Of a stretch of DNA of 64,000 nucleotides, positions 34,606 to 44,237 are shown in pieces. The notes below the pieces were generated by a model. The model worked only from the letters and a program-made list of their open reading frames with translations. It searched no databases and was not told the origin of the DNA. Both the position numbers and the translations under genes were made by a program. Within the stretch, counting starts at the first letter, position 1; every line of letters begins with the position of its first letter. The stretch comes from Nocardioides carbamazepini. GTDB taxonomy: Bacteria; Actinomycetota; Actinomycetes; Propionibacteriales; Nocardioidaceae. The stretch covers positions 1,116,001 to 1,180,000 of the forward strand of contig NZ_JAHTLF010000016.1 in NCBI RefSeq assembly GCF_024614185.1, read 5' to 3'.

Positions 34606-36077
34606 CGGGCTCCTCCGGTGGCGAGGGCGATCGCCCGGCGCGTGGCCGCGGCGTTGGACAGGTGGACCTCGGCGCCGGCGGCCGCCAGTGCCTCGGCCTG
34701 GCGGGCCAGGCCCTGCGGGTCGGCCGAGGTGCCGACACAGGCGACGACCACGGGGACGTCGCGGATCGCGCGGGCCGCGGCGATCGCGGGGGCGAGCCCG
34801 GCGGCCGGGTCGTCCTCGGCACCATGGCCGAGCACGACGTCCATCACGATGACGGCGGTCTCCGGGTCGGCGGCGACCTTCGCCAGGTGCTCCAGGCGCA
34901 GGGTCGGGTCGATCATCGGGTGCGCCCGGCCGCGGGTGAGGCCGTCGTCGCCGAAGTCGATCATCAGGTGGCCGGGCTCGAGCAGGCTGCTGTCGAGGGC
35001 CAGCTCGGGCGAGAGCGGGATGTTGCTGCGGATCGGGCCCAGCGTCTCCGCGGCGAGCAGCATCGCCTCGTCGCACAGGGTGCCGCCGACGAAGAGGCCG
35101 CGCAGCGCGGTGCCGCCCGACGCGCTGCGGACAGCGGGCGTGCCCCACGTCGGCCAGGCCGGTACGGCGACGCCCAGGTCGCCCAGCAGCGCCTCGACCT
35201 GCGTGGTGAGGTCGGGCTGGCCGGCGCCGAGCAGGGCGAACCGCACCGGCGTGGTGAGGCCGGCGGCGTACTTCTCGACGGCGGCGGCCACCTCGGCGGC
35301 CGGCGGCTTGGACACGACGACGACCTGCTCGACCGACGGGTCGGCGTCGAGGCGGTCGAGTGCGGTCGTGGTGGAGATGCCGCCGATCGCCGCGGACAGG
35401 TCGCGGCCGCCGACACCGAGCGCGGCGGCGACACCGACGCCGGCGGCGTCGAGGAGGGCGAGGATCTGCTGGCAGCCGGTGCCGGAGGCGGCGACGATGC
35501 CGACGCTGCCCGGGGAGACCGTGTTGGCGAAGCCGAGGCCGACACCGCCGACGACGGCCGTGCCGCAGTCGGGGCCCATCACGAGCAGGCCGCGGTCGCG
35601 GGCGATCCGCTTCATGGCGAGCTCCTGCTCGACAGGCACGTTGTCGCTGAAGATCATCACGTCGACGCCCGCGTCGAGGGCGTCCATGGCCTCGACCAGC
35701 GCCGAGGCACCGGGCACCGAGACCAGGGCGAGGTCGCCGCCGGCACGGCGCAGCGCCGAGCCGGTGGTGCGCGGCGGCGCCGTGACCTCACCCCCGGACG
35801 AGCCCTTGCGGGCGGCGGCGAGCGCGGCGTCGACCGCGGCGAGCGCGGCGGGCAGGGCCGACTCGTCGTCGAGCCGCACCGCCACGACCATGTCGTTGGG
35901 GCTGGCTGCGGGCAGCGTGAAGCCCATGCCCTGCAGCACCTCCACGTTCAGCTCGGTCGCCATCGCCACCTGGGCGGCGGTGACGCCGGGCGTGGCGGCG
36001 ACGTCCCGGCTGACCTGCAGCAGTGCGACGCTGTCGGCGTACGCACCGGGCCGGATCTCGACGTGCTCGACGGTCAT
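34602..36077 (-). CDS. fdrA: FdrA (AllF-like) subunit of an oxamate-carbamoyltransferase-type enzyme
   Basis: The 491-residue protein has the FdrA layout related to succinyl-CoA ligases: an N-terminal small domain (AYADSVALLQVSRDV), NDMVVAVRLDDES, a CoA-ligase-like Rossmann part with VMIFSDNVPVEQELAMKRIA, GPDCGTAVVGGVGLGFAN, GIVAASGTGCQQ, then a second half with IVMDVVLGHGAEDDPAAGLA. The older name acyl-CoA synthetase FdrA is a fold label. It is ATGA-coupled to both allH and allG, so the three are made together. The predicted reaction is phosphorolysis of an N-carbamoyl amide to carbamoyl phosphate, which carbamate kinase (51473) can use. Confidence 0.86.
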   Translation of the reverse strand: MTVEHVEIRPGAYADSVALLQVSRDVAATPGVTAAQVAMATELNVEVLQGMGFTLPAASPNDMVVAVRLDDESALPAALAAVDAALAAARKGSSGGEVTAPPRTTGSALRRAGGDLALVSVPGASALVEAMDALDAGVDVMIFSDNVPVEQELAMKRIARDRGLLVMGPDCGTAVVGGVGLGFANTVSPGSVGIVAASGTGCQQILALLDAAGVGVAAALGVGGRDLSAAIGGISTTTALDRLDADPSVEQVVVVSKPPAAEVAAAVEKYAAGLTTPVRFALLGAGQPDLTTQVEALLGDLGVAVPAWPTWGTPAVRSASGGTALRGLFVGGTLCDEAMLLAAETLGPIRSNIPLSPELALDSSLLEPGHLMIDFGDDGLTRGRAHPMIDPTLRLEHLAKVAADPETAVIVMDVVLGHGAEDDPAAGLAPAIAAARAIRDVPVVVACVGTSADPQGLARQAEALAAAGAEVHLSNAAATRRAIALATGGAR

Positions 36078-36871
36078 CGAGTACTCCCTTCAAGGGCTTC
36101 ATGAGTGATGGACACGGACTGACTGTCAGGTGTGGAGAGGGCGAGGTGGGCGCCGAGGAGCATCCCGGTGCCGGAGGTGTGCCCCACGGCGAGCAGCGCG
36201 GCGACCGCGGCGGCGTCGCCGGTGGCGAGAGCGGCGCGGAACGGCGCGATCGCCTCCCCGTCGACCGCGTGCCGGAGCAGCGTCGCGGAGAGGCCGGTCG
36301 TGCGGTGGAGGTGTGCCCGGACCGCGTCGGCGACCGCGCCGGGGTCGACGCCGCGCGCGAGGGTGGTCGCGAGCCAGCCGCAGAGCACGTCGTCGCCGAC
36401 CGGGGTCAGGCCGTCGCCCCGGCCGACCAGGTCCGGCACGGCAGCCGGGTCTCCGGCGGCGAGCAGGTCGAGGGCGTCCGGGGGCAGCTGGTCGCGTGCC
36501 ACGCCCAGGTCGACGGTGACGGCGACCAGCCGACGTGCCGTCTGCGGGGTGAGCGGCGCGGGCCGGAAGCGGACCAGGCGGTCGACGCCGACGGTCAGGG
36601 GACCGACCCGCAGCACGCCGTCGCCGGCGGTCGCGGGGGAGCCCACCTCGATGTCGGGCAACGCGTCGAGCGTCGTGGCGATGCCGCAGGGGACGTGCAC
36701 CGCGCCGTGGGCGAGGATCCCGACGACGCCGCCGGTGGCACCGCCGCCGAGGTCGGCGTACACCGCCTGACGTCCGGAGTGCACGACCGTGCCGGTCGCC
36801 GGGGGGCCGTGGAGCAGGCCACGCAGCGCCGGCGAACCGGCGCCTCCGACCTGCGATTCGACCCGTTGCAC
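36074..36871 (-). CDS. allH: DUF2877 protein, AllH-like subunit
   Basis: The 265-residue protein matches DUF2877/YlbF-type proteins, with a typical GRGDGLTPVGDDVLCGWLA motif, CGIATTLDALPD and GHTSGTGMLLGAHLAL. It is the first gene of the allH-fdrA-allG operon, begins at GTG 36871 and has no ribosome-binding site. A TAGCGT box lies seven bases upstream, so a leaderless transcript is likely. Divergence from the PucR regulator with only 35 bases between the starts suggests direct control by it. The biochemical role within the complex is not established. Confidence 0.82.
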   Translation of the reverse strand: MQRVESQVGGAGSPALRGLLHGPPATGTVVHSGRQAVYADLGGGATGGVVGILAHGAVHVPCGIATTLDALPDIEVGSPATAGDGVLRVGPLTVGVDRLVRFRPAPLTPQTARRLVAVTVDLGVARDQLPPDALDLLAAGDPAAVPDLVGRGDGLTPVGDDVLCGWLATTLARGVDPGAVADAVRAHLHRTTGLSATLLRHAVDGEAIAPFRAALATGDAAAVAALLAVGHTSGTGMLLGAHLALSTPDSQSVSITHEALEGSTR

Positions 36872-36906
36872 CTCTGGGACGCTAACGGCTGGGTATCGTG
36901 CATCGA
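36872..36906. promoter_or_regulatory. Back-to-back leaderless promoters, allH (minus) and pucR-like gene (plus)
   Basis: In 35 bases two -10 boxes face apart. On the minus strand TAGCGT (36884 to 36879) is seven bases from the allH GTG; on the plus strand TATCGT (36894-36899) is seven bases from the ATG at 36907. Any regulator bound here would touch both promoters at once. Confidence 0.5.
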
Positions 36907-38220
36907 ATGGTGAGCATTGCCAACGTCGGAGCAGAAGTCGGGCAAGAGTTGATAGCCACTGCGGGGGGCGGTATCGCGGACCATGGCGTGATGGATGTGG
37001 AGGAGCTCGCCGAGTCGCTCGCCCAGCTGGTGCTGGCCGGGGCCGACCTCGGCGACCTCGTCGCCGCGATCGGCGACGCGCTCGACGTCCAGGTCGCCGT
37101 GACCACGACCGACGGCCGGGAGCGCGCGGCGCGGATCGACGACGCCATGCGGGAGCGGATCACCGCCGCGGGCCTGACCGACGAGACCGGCCGACTGCGG
37201 GTCGAGTGGCTGGGCGACCGGGGCGGTCACGAGGGCCAGCCGGTGACCGGTGCCCATGTCCACCGCGAGCCCCTCGCCGCGCCCAACCAGGCGCTCGGCC
37301 ACCTGGTCGCGATCGCCGAGGAGGGCATGGTGCCGCAGCAGGTCGTCGCCCTGCAGCGCGCGGCCACCGCGGTGTCACTCTCGATCACCCGGGAGCAGGC
37401 GGTCTCCGCCGTGGAGAACAAGTACCGCGGCGACTTCCTGCGCGATGTCTTCCTGGGCCGCGCCGGCTCCGACGAGTTCGTCAGCGAGCACGTCGTCGGC
37501 TTCGGCTGGGACCTGAGCGGCCCGACGATCGTGCTCGCCGCGCAGATCGACCCGCAGCCGTCGTACCAGCCGCCGGCGTCGGTCGAGGATCGCCGGCACT
37601 GGCAGGAGCGGTTCGCGAACGCCTGGCGCCAGGTGGCCGCCTCGGTCGACCGGGCCATCCCGATCGCCGACTTCGGCTCCGAGGTGGTGGCGGTGCTGCC
37701 GGCCGAGGACTTCCAGGCCGCCACGGCGCTGGTCCGGCGCCTCGTGCACGCCGTCGCGGGTGACAAGGGTGGCGGGCGGCGTCCGTTCACGGCGGGTGTG
37801 GGCCGCGTGGCGTCCGTGCCGTCCGGCCTCCCCGACAGCTACGGCCAGGCACGGCGGGCGCTCGAGGTGGGGCGCCGCTTCCGGGGCCCGAGCACCACGA
37901 CCTGGTTCGACGATCTCGGTTTGCACCGGTTGATCGCGATGGTGCCGGACATCGACGAGCTGCGGGCCTTCGCCCACGACGTCCTCGGGGAGCTCGCCGG
38001 CACCACCGAGGAGGCGATCACGCTCCGCGAGACGCTGCAGGTGCTGCTCAACACGAACTTCAACGTGGCCGAGGCCGCGCGCACGCAGTTCTTCCACTAC
38101 AACACCATGCGCTATCGGGTCGGGAAGCTCGAGCGGCTCCTCGGCCCGGTCGCGTCCGACCAGAACCTGCGTCTCGACGTCGCCGTGGCGCTCAAGGTGC
38201 TCGAGGTCGTCAGCAAATGA
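36907..38220 (+). CDS. PucR-family transcriptional regulator
   Basis: I take the ATG at 36907, seven bases after a TATCGT -10 box; an in-frame GTG lies at 36898 and another ATG at 36991. The ~437-residue protein has an N-terminal GAF-like sensory part, a central CdaR GGDEF-like domain (FLRDVFLGRAG, then AQIDPQP) and the C-terminal PucR helix-turn-helix, LRETLQVLLNTNFNVAEAAR with THxNTMRYRVGKLERLLG-like spacing. PucR proteins activate purine or other nucleobase catabolic genes. It sits between the allH operon and the permease/hydroxylase operon and is the best candidate for regulator of the island. Confidence 0.85.
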   Translation: MVSIANVGAEVGQELIATAGGGIADHGVMDVEELAESLAQLVLAGADLGDLVAAIGDALDVQVAVTTTDGRERAARIDDAMRERITAAGLTDETGRLRVEWLGDRGGHEGQPVTGAHVHREPLAAPNQALGHLVAIAEEGMVPQQVVALQRAATAVSLSITREQAVSAVENKYRGDFLRDVFLGRAGSDEFVSEHVVGFGWDLSGPTIVLAAQIDPQPSYQPPASVEDRRHWQERFANAWRQVAASVDRAIPIADFGSEVVAVLPAEDFQAATALVRRLVHAVAGDKGGGRRPFTAGVGRVASVPSGLPDSYGQARRALEVGRRFRGPSTTTWFDDLGLHRLIAMVPDIDELRAFAHDVLGELAGTTEEAITLRETLQVLLNTNFNVAEAARTQFFHYNTMRYRVGKLERLLGPVASDQNLRLDVAVALKVLEVVSK

Positions 38221-38383
38221 CAGGGCGGAGCTGAATCACAGGCAAACATCGACAGCAGTTTCCCCGGTTCCTTTGGCGGAAGTGGCCAGTGAGGTGTGAT
38301 CTCGCCCTCAATAGGTTGGAGAGCCTCGGCGGCACCATCAAGGGAGCACCAAGTCGAGCAGCCCCAGATCAGGAGGACTCAGT

Positions 38384-39748
38384 ATGTCGATGTTCAAGTG
38401 GGAGGTAGTCAACCCGGCGCCCGGCGAACCGGTCGCGCCGCACCAACGGCTCCCTTGGGGGCGAACCGTAGGCCTCGGGGCACAGCACGTCGTCGCCATG
38501 TTCGGCGCGACCTTCGTGTTCCCGATCGTGATGGGCCTCGACCCCAACCTCGCCATCATGTTCTCGGGTCTCTGCACGATCGGCTTCCTGCTGATCTGCA
38601 ACAACAAGGTGCCGAGCTATCTCGGCACCAGCGCCTCGTTCGTGGCCGGTGTGGCCGCGATCCGCACGCAGGGCGGTGACTCGGCCGACGTCACCGGTGC
38701 CATCCTCGTCGCCGGTCTCGTGCTGGCCGCGATCGGTGTCGCCGTGCACTTCGCGGGCGCCGGCCTGATCAACAAGCTCCTGCCGCCCGCCGTCACCGGC
38801 GCCGTGGTCATGCTGATCGGCTTCAACCTGGCGCCCGTCGTGGCCGGCGTCTACTGGCCGCAGGACCAGTGGATCGCTCTCCTCACGGCGGCGTTCATGG
38901 TCGGTGCGTCCGTGCTGCTGCCGGGCTTCTGGTCGCGGATCGCGGTGTTCCTCGCCCTCATCTTCGGCTACCTGATCTCCTTCGTCGCCGACAAGCTGTT
39001 CGGCGCGATCACCTCCGTGACCGGGGCCAGCGCCGGCGTCGAGGTCGAGCACGACCGCGTCTCCTGGGCGGGCGTCAAGGCCGCCGACTGGATCGGGTTC
39101 CCGAGCGGCGACCTCGCCGACGGCGTCTCCGTCGTCCACGGCCCCAGCTTCTCGCTGACGTTCATCCTGCTCGTGCTGCCGGGCGTCATCGCCCTCATCG
39201 CCGAGAACACCGGTCACGTCAAGGCCGTCGCCGAGATGACCGGCGAGAACCTCGACCCCTACATGGGCCGCGCGATCGGTGCCGACGGCGCCGCGACCGC
39301 GTTCGCCAGCATCTTCGGTGGCTCGCCGACGACCACGTACGCCGAGAACATCGGTGTCATGGGCGCGACCAAGGTCTACTCGACCGCGGCCTACTACGTC
39401 GCCGGCATCGTGGCGATCCTGCTCGGCCTGTGTCCCAAGTTCGGGGCGGTCGTCAACGCGACCCCGGGCGGTGTCCTCGGCGGCATCACGCTCGTGCTCT
39501 ACGGCATGATCGGGCTGGTCGGCGCGAAGATCTGGGTCGAGAACCGGGTCGACTTCGGCAACCCGGTCAACATGGTCGGCCTCGCGGCCGGTCTGATCGC
39601 CGGCATCGGCGGCGTCACGCTCAAGATCACCGACGACTTCGAGCTCGGCGGCATCGCCCTCGGCACGATTCTCGTCATCGTCTTCTTCCACCTCGTCAAG
39701 GGGCGGAACGCGGACCTCGGCTCGGGTGAGGTGACCAAGAGGCTGTGA
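38384..39748 (+). CDS. NCS2-family nucleobase permease, uracil (UraA) type
   Basis: The 454-residue permease has an AGGAGG ribosome-binding site and ~14 membrane segments. QHVVAMFGATFVFPIVMGLD and VPSYLGTSASFVAG are NCS2 landmarks. IAENTGHVKAV and TTTYAENIGVMGATKVYS carry the two glutamates of uracil permease UraA; in xanthine/urate carriers the second is usually Gln. This favours uracil or thymine as cargo. The stop overlaps the FAD subunit of the molybdenum hydroxylase (GTGA), so import and oxidation are translationally coupled. A 163-base leader region precedes it and follows the PucR gene. Confidence 0.88.
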   Translation: MSMFKWEVVNPAPGEPVAPHQRLPWGRTVGLGAQHVVAMFGATFVFPIVMGLDPNLAIMFSGLCTIGFLLICNNKVPSYLGTSASFVAGVAAIRTQGGDSADVTGAILVAGLVLAAIGVAVHFAGAGLINKLLPPAVTGAVVMLIGFNLAPVVAGVYWPQDQWIALLTAAFMVGASVLLPGFWSRIAVFLALIFGYLISFVADKLFGAITSVTGASAGVEVEHDRVSWAGVKAADWIGFPSGDLADGVSVVHGPSFSLTFILLVLPGVIALIAENTGHVKAVAEMTGENLDPYMGRAIGADGAATAFASIFGGSPTTTYAENIGVMGATKVYSTAAYYVAGIVAILLGLCPKFGAVVNATPGGVLGGITLVLYGMIGLVGAKIWVENRVDFGNPVNMVGLAAGLIAGIGGVTLKITDDFELGGIALGTILVIVFFHLVKGRNADLGSGEVTKRL

Positions 39749-40616
39749 AGCCCGCACCGTTCGACTACGTCCGGCCGGGGACCCTGGAGGAAGCCCTCCA
39801 GGCCCTGGCCGGGCACCCGGAGGCCAAGATCCTCGCCGGCGGCCAGAGCCTGGTGCCGCTCCTCTCGATGCGCCTGGCCGCACCGGCGGTCCTGGTCGAC
39901 ATCAACGACCTGCCCGACCTCGACCACGTCCGCGCCGACGCGGACGGCGTGCGGATCGGCGCACTCGCCCGGCATGCGGAGGTCCTCAAGGACGCCGAGG
40001 TCGCCCGTGTGCAGCCGCTCGTGCCGCTCGCGCTGGCCAACGTCGCCCACCCGACCATCCGCAACCGCGGCACCACCGTGGGCTCGCTGGTCCACGCCGA
40101 CGCGGCGGCGGAGATGCCGATGGTGCTCCGCCTGCTCGACGGCTCGGTCGACGTGGCCGGACCGGGCGGGCGTCGTACGATCCCCGCAGCGGAGCTGTAC
40201 GTCGGCCCGCTCGAGTCCAGCCTCCACCACGACGAGATCGCAGTGGAGGCGTTCTTCCCGGCGCTCGGGGCCGGGAGCGGCGTGGCCTTCGAGGAGATCG
40301 CCCGCCGGCACGGCGACTACGCCATGTGCGGCGTCGCGGCTGTCGTCACGGTCGAGGGCGACCGGGTCGTGTCGGCGAAGGCCGGCTACCTGTCGGTCTC
40401 CGACATCCCGGCCGTGGTCGACCTGACCGAGGCGCTCGACGGCTCCGTCGACGCCACGGCCCTGGCCGCGGCCGCCGCGGCGGCGCTGGAGGAGCTCGAC
40501 CCCGAGACCGACATCCACGCCACGGCGGACTACCGCGCGCACCTGGCCACCGTGCTGACCGCGCGGGTCGTGACCGCCGCCTACGACGACGCCCGAACCC
40601 GGGCGGGGGGAAGCCG

Positions 40617-40620
<4 letters not shown>
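39745..40620 (+). CDS. Molybdenum hydroxylase, FAD-binding subunit
   Basis: The 291-residue protein is a CoxM/XdhB-type medium subunit: FDYVRPGTLEEALQAL at the start, the FAD loops KILAGGQSLVPLLSMRL and HPTIRNRGTTVGSLVHADAA, and the CODH-like C-terminal domain. It begins at GTG 39745, overlapping the permease stop, and overlaps the Fe-S subunit by ATGA. It would pass electrons from the 2Fe-2S centres to NAD or a quinone or other acceptor. In this context the holoenzyme is a candidate uracil/thymine dehydrogenase; the subunit itself does not reveal the substrate. Confidence 0.9.
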
Positions 40621-41126
<506 letters not shown>

Positions 41127-41187
41127 GCACCCCACGGATTTCTCCTCCCCCGCTTCGCTCCTCCGAACAACTCCGCAGGGACCCCGC
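41127..41187 (+). repeat. 61-base intercistronic element, copy B
   Basis: This fills exactly the gap between the TGA of the 2Fe-2S gene and the ATG of the molybdenum subunit. It matches copy A (28392-28452, opposite strand) at 55 of 61 positions, and both copies follow GCCGCATGA. The end supplies the AGGGA ribosome-binding site of the next gene. The 7-base arms that pair in copy A have one mismatch here. Confidence 0.7.
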
Positions 41188-43590
41188 ATGACGACCAAGA
41201 TGATGGGCGCGAAGGTCCAGCGGGTCGAGGACGACCGGCTGGTCCGCGGCACGGGGCGCTACGTCGACGACGTGGCGCTCGACGCGCTGCACACCGCCGT
41301 CCTCCGCAGCCCTCACGCCCACGCCCGGATCCTGTCGATCGACGTCGACGCCGTGCTCGACGTCGAGGGCGTCCACGCTGTGTGGACCTACGACGACCTC
41401 GAGGGCGCGATGGCCGAGCCGCTGCCGCTGCTCATCCCGCACCCGACGCTGACCCACGGTCGCACGCAGTACGCGCTGGCCAAGGACGAGGTCAACTACG
41501 TCGGCGAGGCGATCGCCTTCGTCGTCGCCGACGACCGCTACGTCGCCGAGGACGCGCTCGCCAGGATCGTGGTCGAGTACGAGCCGCTGCCCGCCGTCGT
41601 CGGCCTGGAGGCCGCCCGGACCGCCGCGAACCTCGTGCACGACGACGTGCCCGGCAACGTCGGCGCGCGGATGGAGCAGTCCAACGGCGACGCGGCGGCC
41701 GCCATCGCGGCCGCGCCCCACACGCTCTCGCTCGACCTCAAGATCGAGCGCAGCGCCTGCATGCCCATGGAGGGCCGCGGCACCGTCGCGCGCTGGGACC
41801 CCGACCAGGGGCGGCTGCAGGTGTGGACGTCGACGCAGACCTCCACCGGCGTGCGCGCCGCCGTCGCGGCCAAGCTCGGTCTCGACCTCGGTCAGGTCGA
41901 CGTCATCACGCCCGACGTGGGCGGCGGCTTCGGGGTCAAGATCGTCCACCCCTGGCCCGAGGAGCTTCTCGTCCCGCTCGCCGCGCAGAAGCTCGGCCGT
42001 GCGGTCAAGTTCACCGAGGACCGGCGCGAGCACTTCATCTCCTCGGCCCACGAGCGGGCGCAGGAGCACCACGTCGAGGTCGGCTTCGACGACGAGGGTC
42101 GCGTGCTCGGCCTGGACGTGCGGTTCTGGCACGACCACGGCGCCTACACGCCGTACGGCCTGATCGTCCCGATCATCACCTCGACGCAGCTGCTCGGCCC
42201 CTACAAGCCGGGCGCCTACCACGTGCAGTTCGACTCGCTCTACACGAACACCGTCATCGTCACGCCCTACCGGGGCGCGGGCCGGCCCCAGGGCTGCTTC
42301 GTCATGGAGCGCACGATGGACGCCATCGCGGCCGCGCTCGGCAAGGACCGGGCCGACGTCCGCGCGGTGAACTTCATCCAGCCCGACGAGTTCCCCTACG
42401 AGCAGGGCCTGATCTTCCAGGACGGCCGCGAGCTGACGTACGACTCCGGCGACTACCCGGCGATGCTCGACAAGATCAAGGAGCTCGTCGACTGGGACGG
42501 CTTCGAGTCGTTCCGGGCGGCCAAGGCGGCCGAGGGCAAGCGGGTCGGGCTCGGCCTCGCCTGCTACGTCGAGGGCACCGGCGTCGGCCCCTACGAGGGC
42601 GCGCACGTGCACATCGAGACCTCCGGCAAGGTCAAGGTCGCCACCGGCCTCACCTCGCAGGGTCAGGGCCACCAGACGGCGTTCGCGCAGATCGTCGCCG
42701 ACGAGCTCGGCGTGCGGTTCGAGGACGTCGAGATCACCACCGGCGACACCCGCCGGATGGCGTACGCCGTGGGCACCTTCGCCTCGCGGGCCGCGGTGAT
42801 GAGCGGCTCGGCCATCCACCTGGCCGCCAAGCGGACCAAGGAGAAGGCGCTGCGGATCGCGGCCGACGCGCTCGAGGCCGACGTCGACGACCTCGAGATC
42901 GTCGACGGCGTCGTCAGCGTCAAGGGCACCGACAGCTCGATCCCGCTCGGCACGATCGCCGTCTTGTCCAACCCGCTGCGCTACGCCTTCGACGAGGCAT
43001 CCAAGGCCGCCACCCAGTTCAACGTGGGCGACCCGACGAAGCCGCCGGTCGCCGAGGACGACGAGCCGGGCCTGGAGGGCACGGACTTCTACTCGCCGCC
43101 GCGCTCGACCTTCGCCTCCGGCATGCACGCCGTGATCGTCGAGACCGACGTCGAGACCGCCGAGATCCGGATCCTCAAGTACGCCGTCGTCCACGACTGC
43201 GGCCACCTGATCAACCCGATGATCGTCGAGGGCCAGATCCACGGTGGTGTCGCGCAGGGTGTCGGCGGCGCGCTCTACGAGCGGATGGCCTACGACGAGT
43301 CCGGCCAGCTGCTCAACGCGTCGTTCATGGACTTCCTGATGCCCTACGTCACCGAGGTGCCGACCAGCATCGAGATCGACCACCTGGAGACCCCGTCTCC
43401 GCTCAACCCGCTCGGCATCAAGGGCGCGGGTGAGGCCGGCGTGATCCCCGGGTCCGCCGCCTTCGCCGCCGCCATCGAGGACGCCGAGCGGTCTGCCCTT
43501 CCGTCCTTTGGCATCACTGCCATGCCCATCTCGCCGTCGGAGCTGTTCGCGCTCCGGGCGGTCCACGCCAGCTCCGAGGAGTCGAAGTGA
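41188..43590 (+). CDS. Molybdenum hydroxylase, molybdopterin-binding (catalytic) subunit
   Basis: The 800-residue protein is a CoxL/XdhA-type large subunit: RVEDDRLVRGTGRYVDDV at the start, the cofactor segment VGGGFGVKI, PYRGAGRPQG, GQGHQTAFAQIVADELG, and the catalytic Glu in GIKGAGEAGVIPG. The CO dehydrogenase loop AYRCSFR is absent, so it is not a form I CO dehydrogenase. It should hydroxylate a heteroaromatic ring using water. The uracil-type permease in the same operon and the barbiturase nearby suggest uracil to barbiturate; this is context inference. It overlaps the CoxG-like gene by GTGA. Confidence 0.9.
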   Translation: MTTKMMGAKVQRVEDDRLVRGTGRYVDDVALDALHTAVLRSPHAHARILSIDVDAVLDVEGVHAVWTYDDLEGAMAEPLPLLIPHPTLTHGRTQYALAKDEVNYVGEAIAFVVADDRYVAEDALARIVVEYEPLPAVVGLEAARTAANLVHDDVPGNVGARMEQSNGDAAAAIAAAPHTLSLDLKIERSACMPMEGRGTVARWDPDQGRLQVWTSTQTSTGVRAAVAAKLGLDLGQVDVITPDVGGGFGVKIVHPWPEELLVPLAAQKLGRAVKFTEDRREHFISSAHERAQEHHVEVGFDDEGRVLGLDVRFWHDHGAYTPYGLIVPIITSTQLLGPYKPGAYHVQFDSLYTNTVIVTPYRGAGRPQGCFVMERTMDAIAAALGKDRADVRAVNFIQPDEFPYEQGLIFQDGRELTYDSGDYPAMLDKIKELVDWDGFESFRAAKAAEGKRVGLGLACYVEGTGVGPYEGAHVHIETSGKVKVATGLTSQGQGHQTAFAQIVADELGVRFEDVEITTGDTRRMAYAVGTFASRAAVMSGSAIHLAAKRTKEKALRIAADALEADVDDLEIVDGVVSVKGTDSSIPLGTIAVLSNPLRYAFDEASKAATQFNVGDPTKPPVAEDDEPGLEGTDFYSPPRSTFASGMHAVIVETDVETAEIRILKYAVVHDCGHLINPMIVEGQIHGGVAQGVGGALYERMAYDESGQLLNASFMDFLMPYVTEVPTSIEIDHLETPSPLNPLGIKGAGEAGVIPGSAAFAAAIEDAERSALPSFGITAMPISPSELFALRAVHASSEESK

Positions 43591-44237
43591 AGATCTCCGG
43601 CCAGAACACCATCGCCGCCCCCGTCGAGAAGGTCTGGGGGGCCATCCTCGACCCGCGCGTCCTGGTGGCGACCATCCCTGGCTGCGAGCGGCTGGAGGCG
43701 ACCGGCGAGAACGCCTACGCGATGACCGTCAGCGCCGGTGTCGCCGCGATCAAGGGGACCTACTCGGGGTCCTGCGTGCTCGAGGACCTGCGCGAGGGCG
43801 AGGGCCTGACGATGAAGCTGAAGGGCGCGGGTGCCCCGGGCACGATCGACGCGACGGTGCTCGTCACGTTCGCGGGCTCGGGCGAGGAGACCGTCCTGTC
43901 CTACGACGCGGACGCGGTCGTCGGCGGCATGATCGGCGGCGTCGGCCAGCGGATGCTGACCAGCGTCTCGCGTCGGATGGCGGCCGAGTTCTTCGGCAAC
44001 GTCGAGAAGGTCATCGCCAACGGGCTGCCGGCCGAGATCGCCGCGGCCGAGCCGGCCGTGTCGGCCGAGGGCGCGCCCGTCTTCGCGGCGGCCCCCAAGG
44101 CTGCCGCCGGTGGGGGTCTCAGCGGTGCTGTCGGTGCCGTCGGTGGCGGCGAGTCGTTCCTGATGGGCGTCGTCGTCGGTGGCGGGCTCGTCCTCGCCGG
44201 TGTGATCGTCGGTGGCCTGCTGGGCCGTCGTCGATGA
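43587..44237 (+). CDS. CoxG-like SRPBCC protein with C-terminal membrane anchor
   Basis: The 216-residue protein has a ~150-residue SRPBCC/CoxG domain (KISGQNTIAAPVEKVWGAIL, IPGCERLEA, GTYSGSCVLEDL). A low-complexity Ala/Gly linker and one C-terminal helix (SFLMGVVVGGGLVLAGVIVG) end in GRRR. CoxG-type proteins in CO oxidisers tether molybdenum hydroxylases to the cytoplasmic membrane or help cofactor assembly. Here it would bring the base-oxidising enzyme to the membrane next to its permease. It is coupled on both sides by four-base overlaps. Confidence 0.85.
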   Translation: MKISGQNTIAAPVEKVWGAILDPRVLVATIPGCERLEATGENAYAMTVSAGVAAIKGTYSGSCVLEDLREGEGLTMKLKGAGAPGTIDATVLVTFAGSGEETVLSYDADAVVGGMIGGVGQRMLTSVSRRMAAEFFGNVEKVIANGLPAEIAAAEPAVSAEGAPVFAAAPKAAAGGGLSGAVGAVGGGESFLMGVVVGGGLVLAGVIVGGLLGRRR

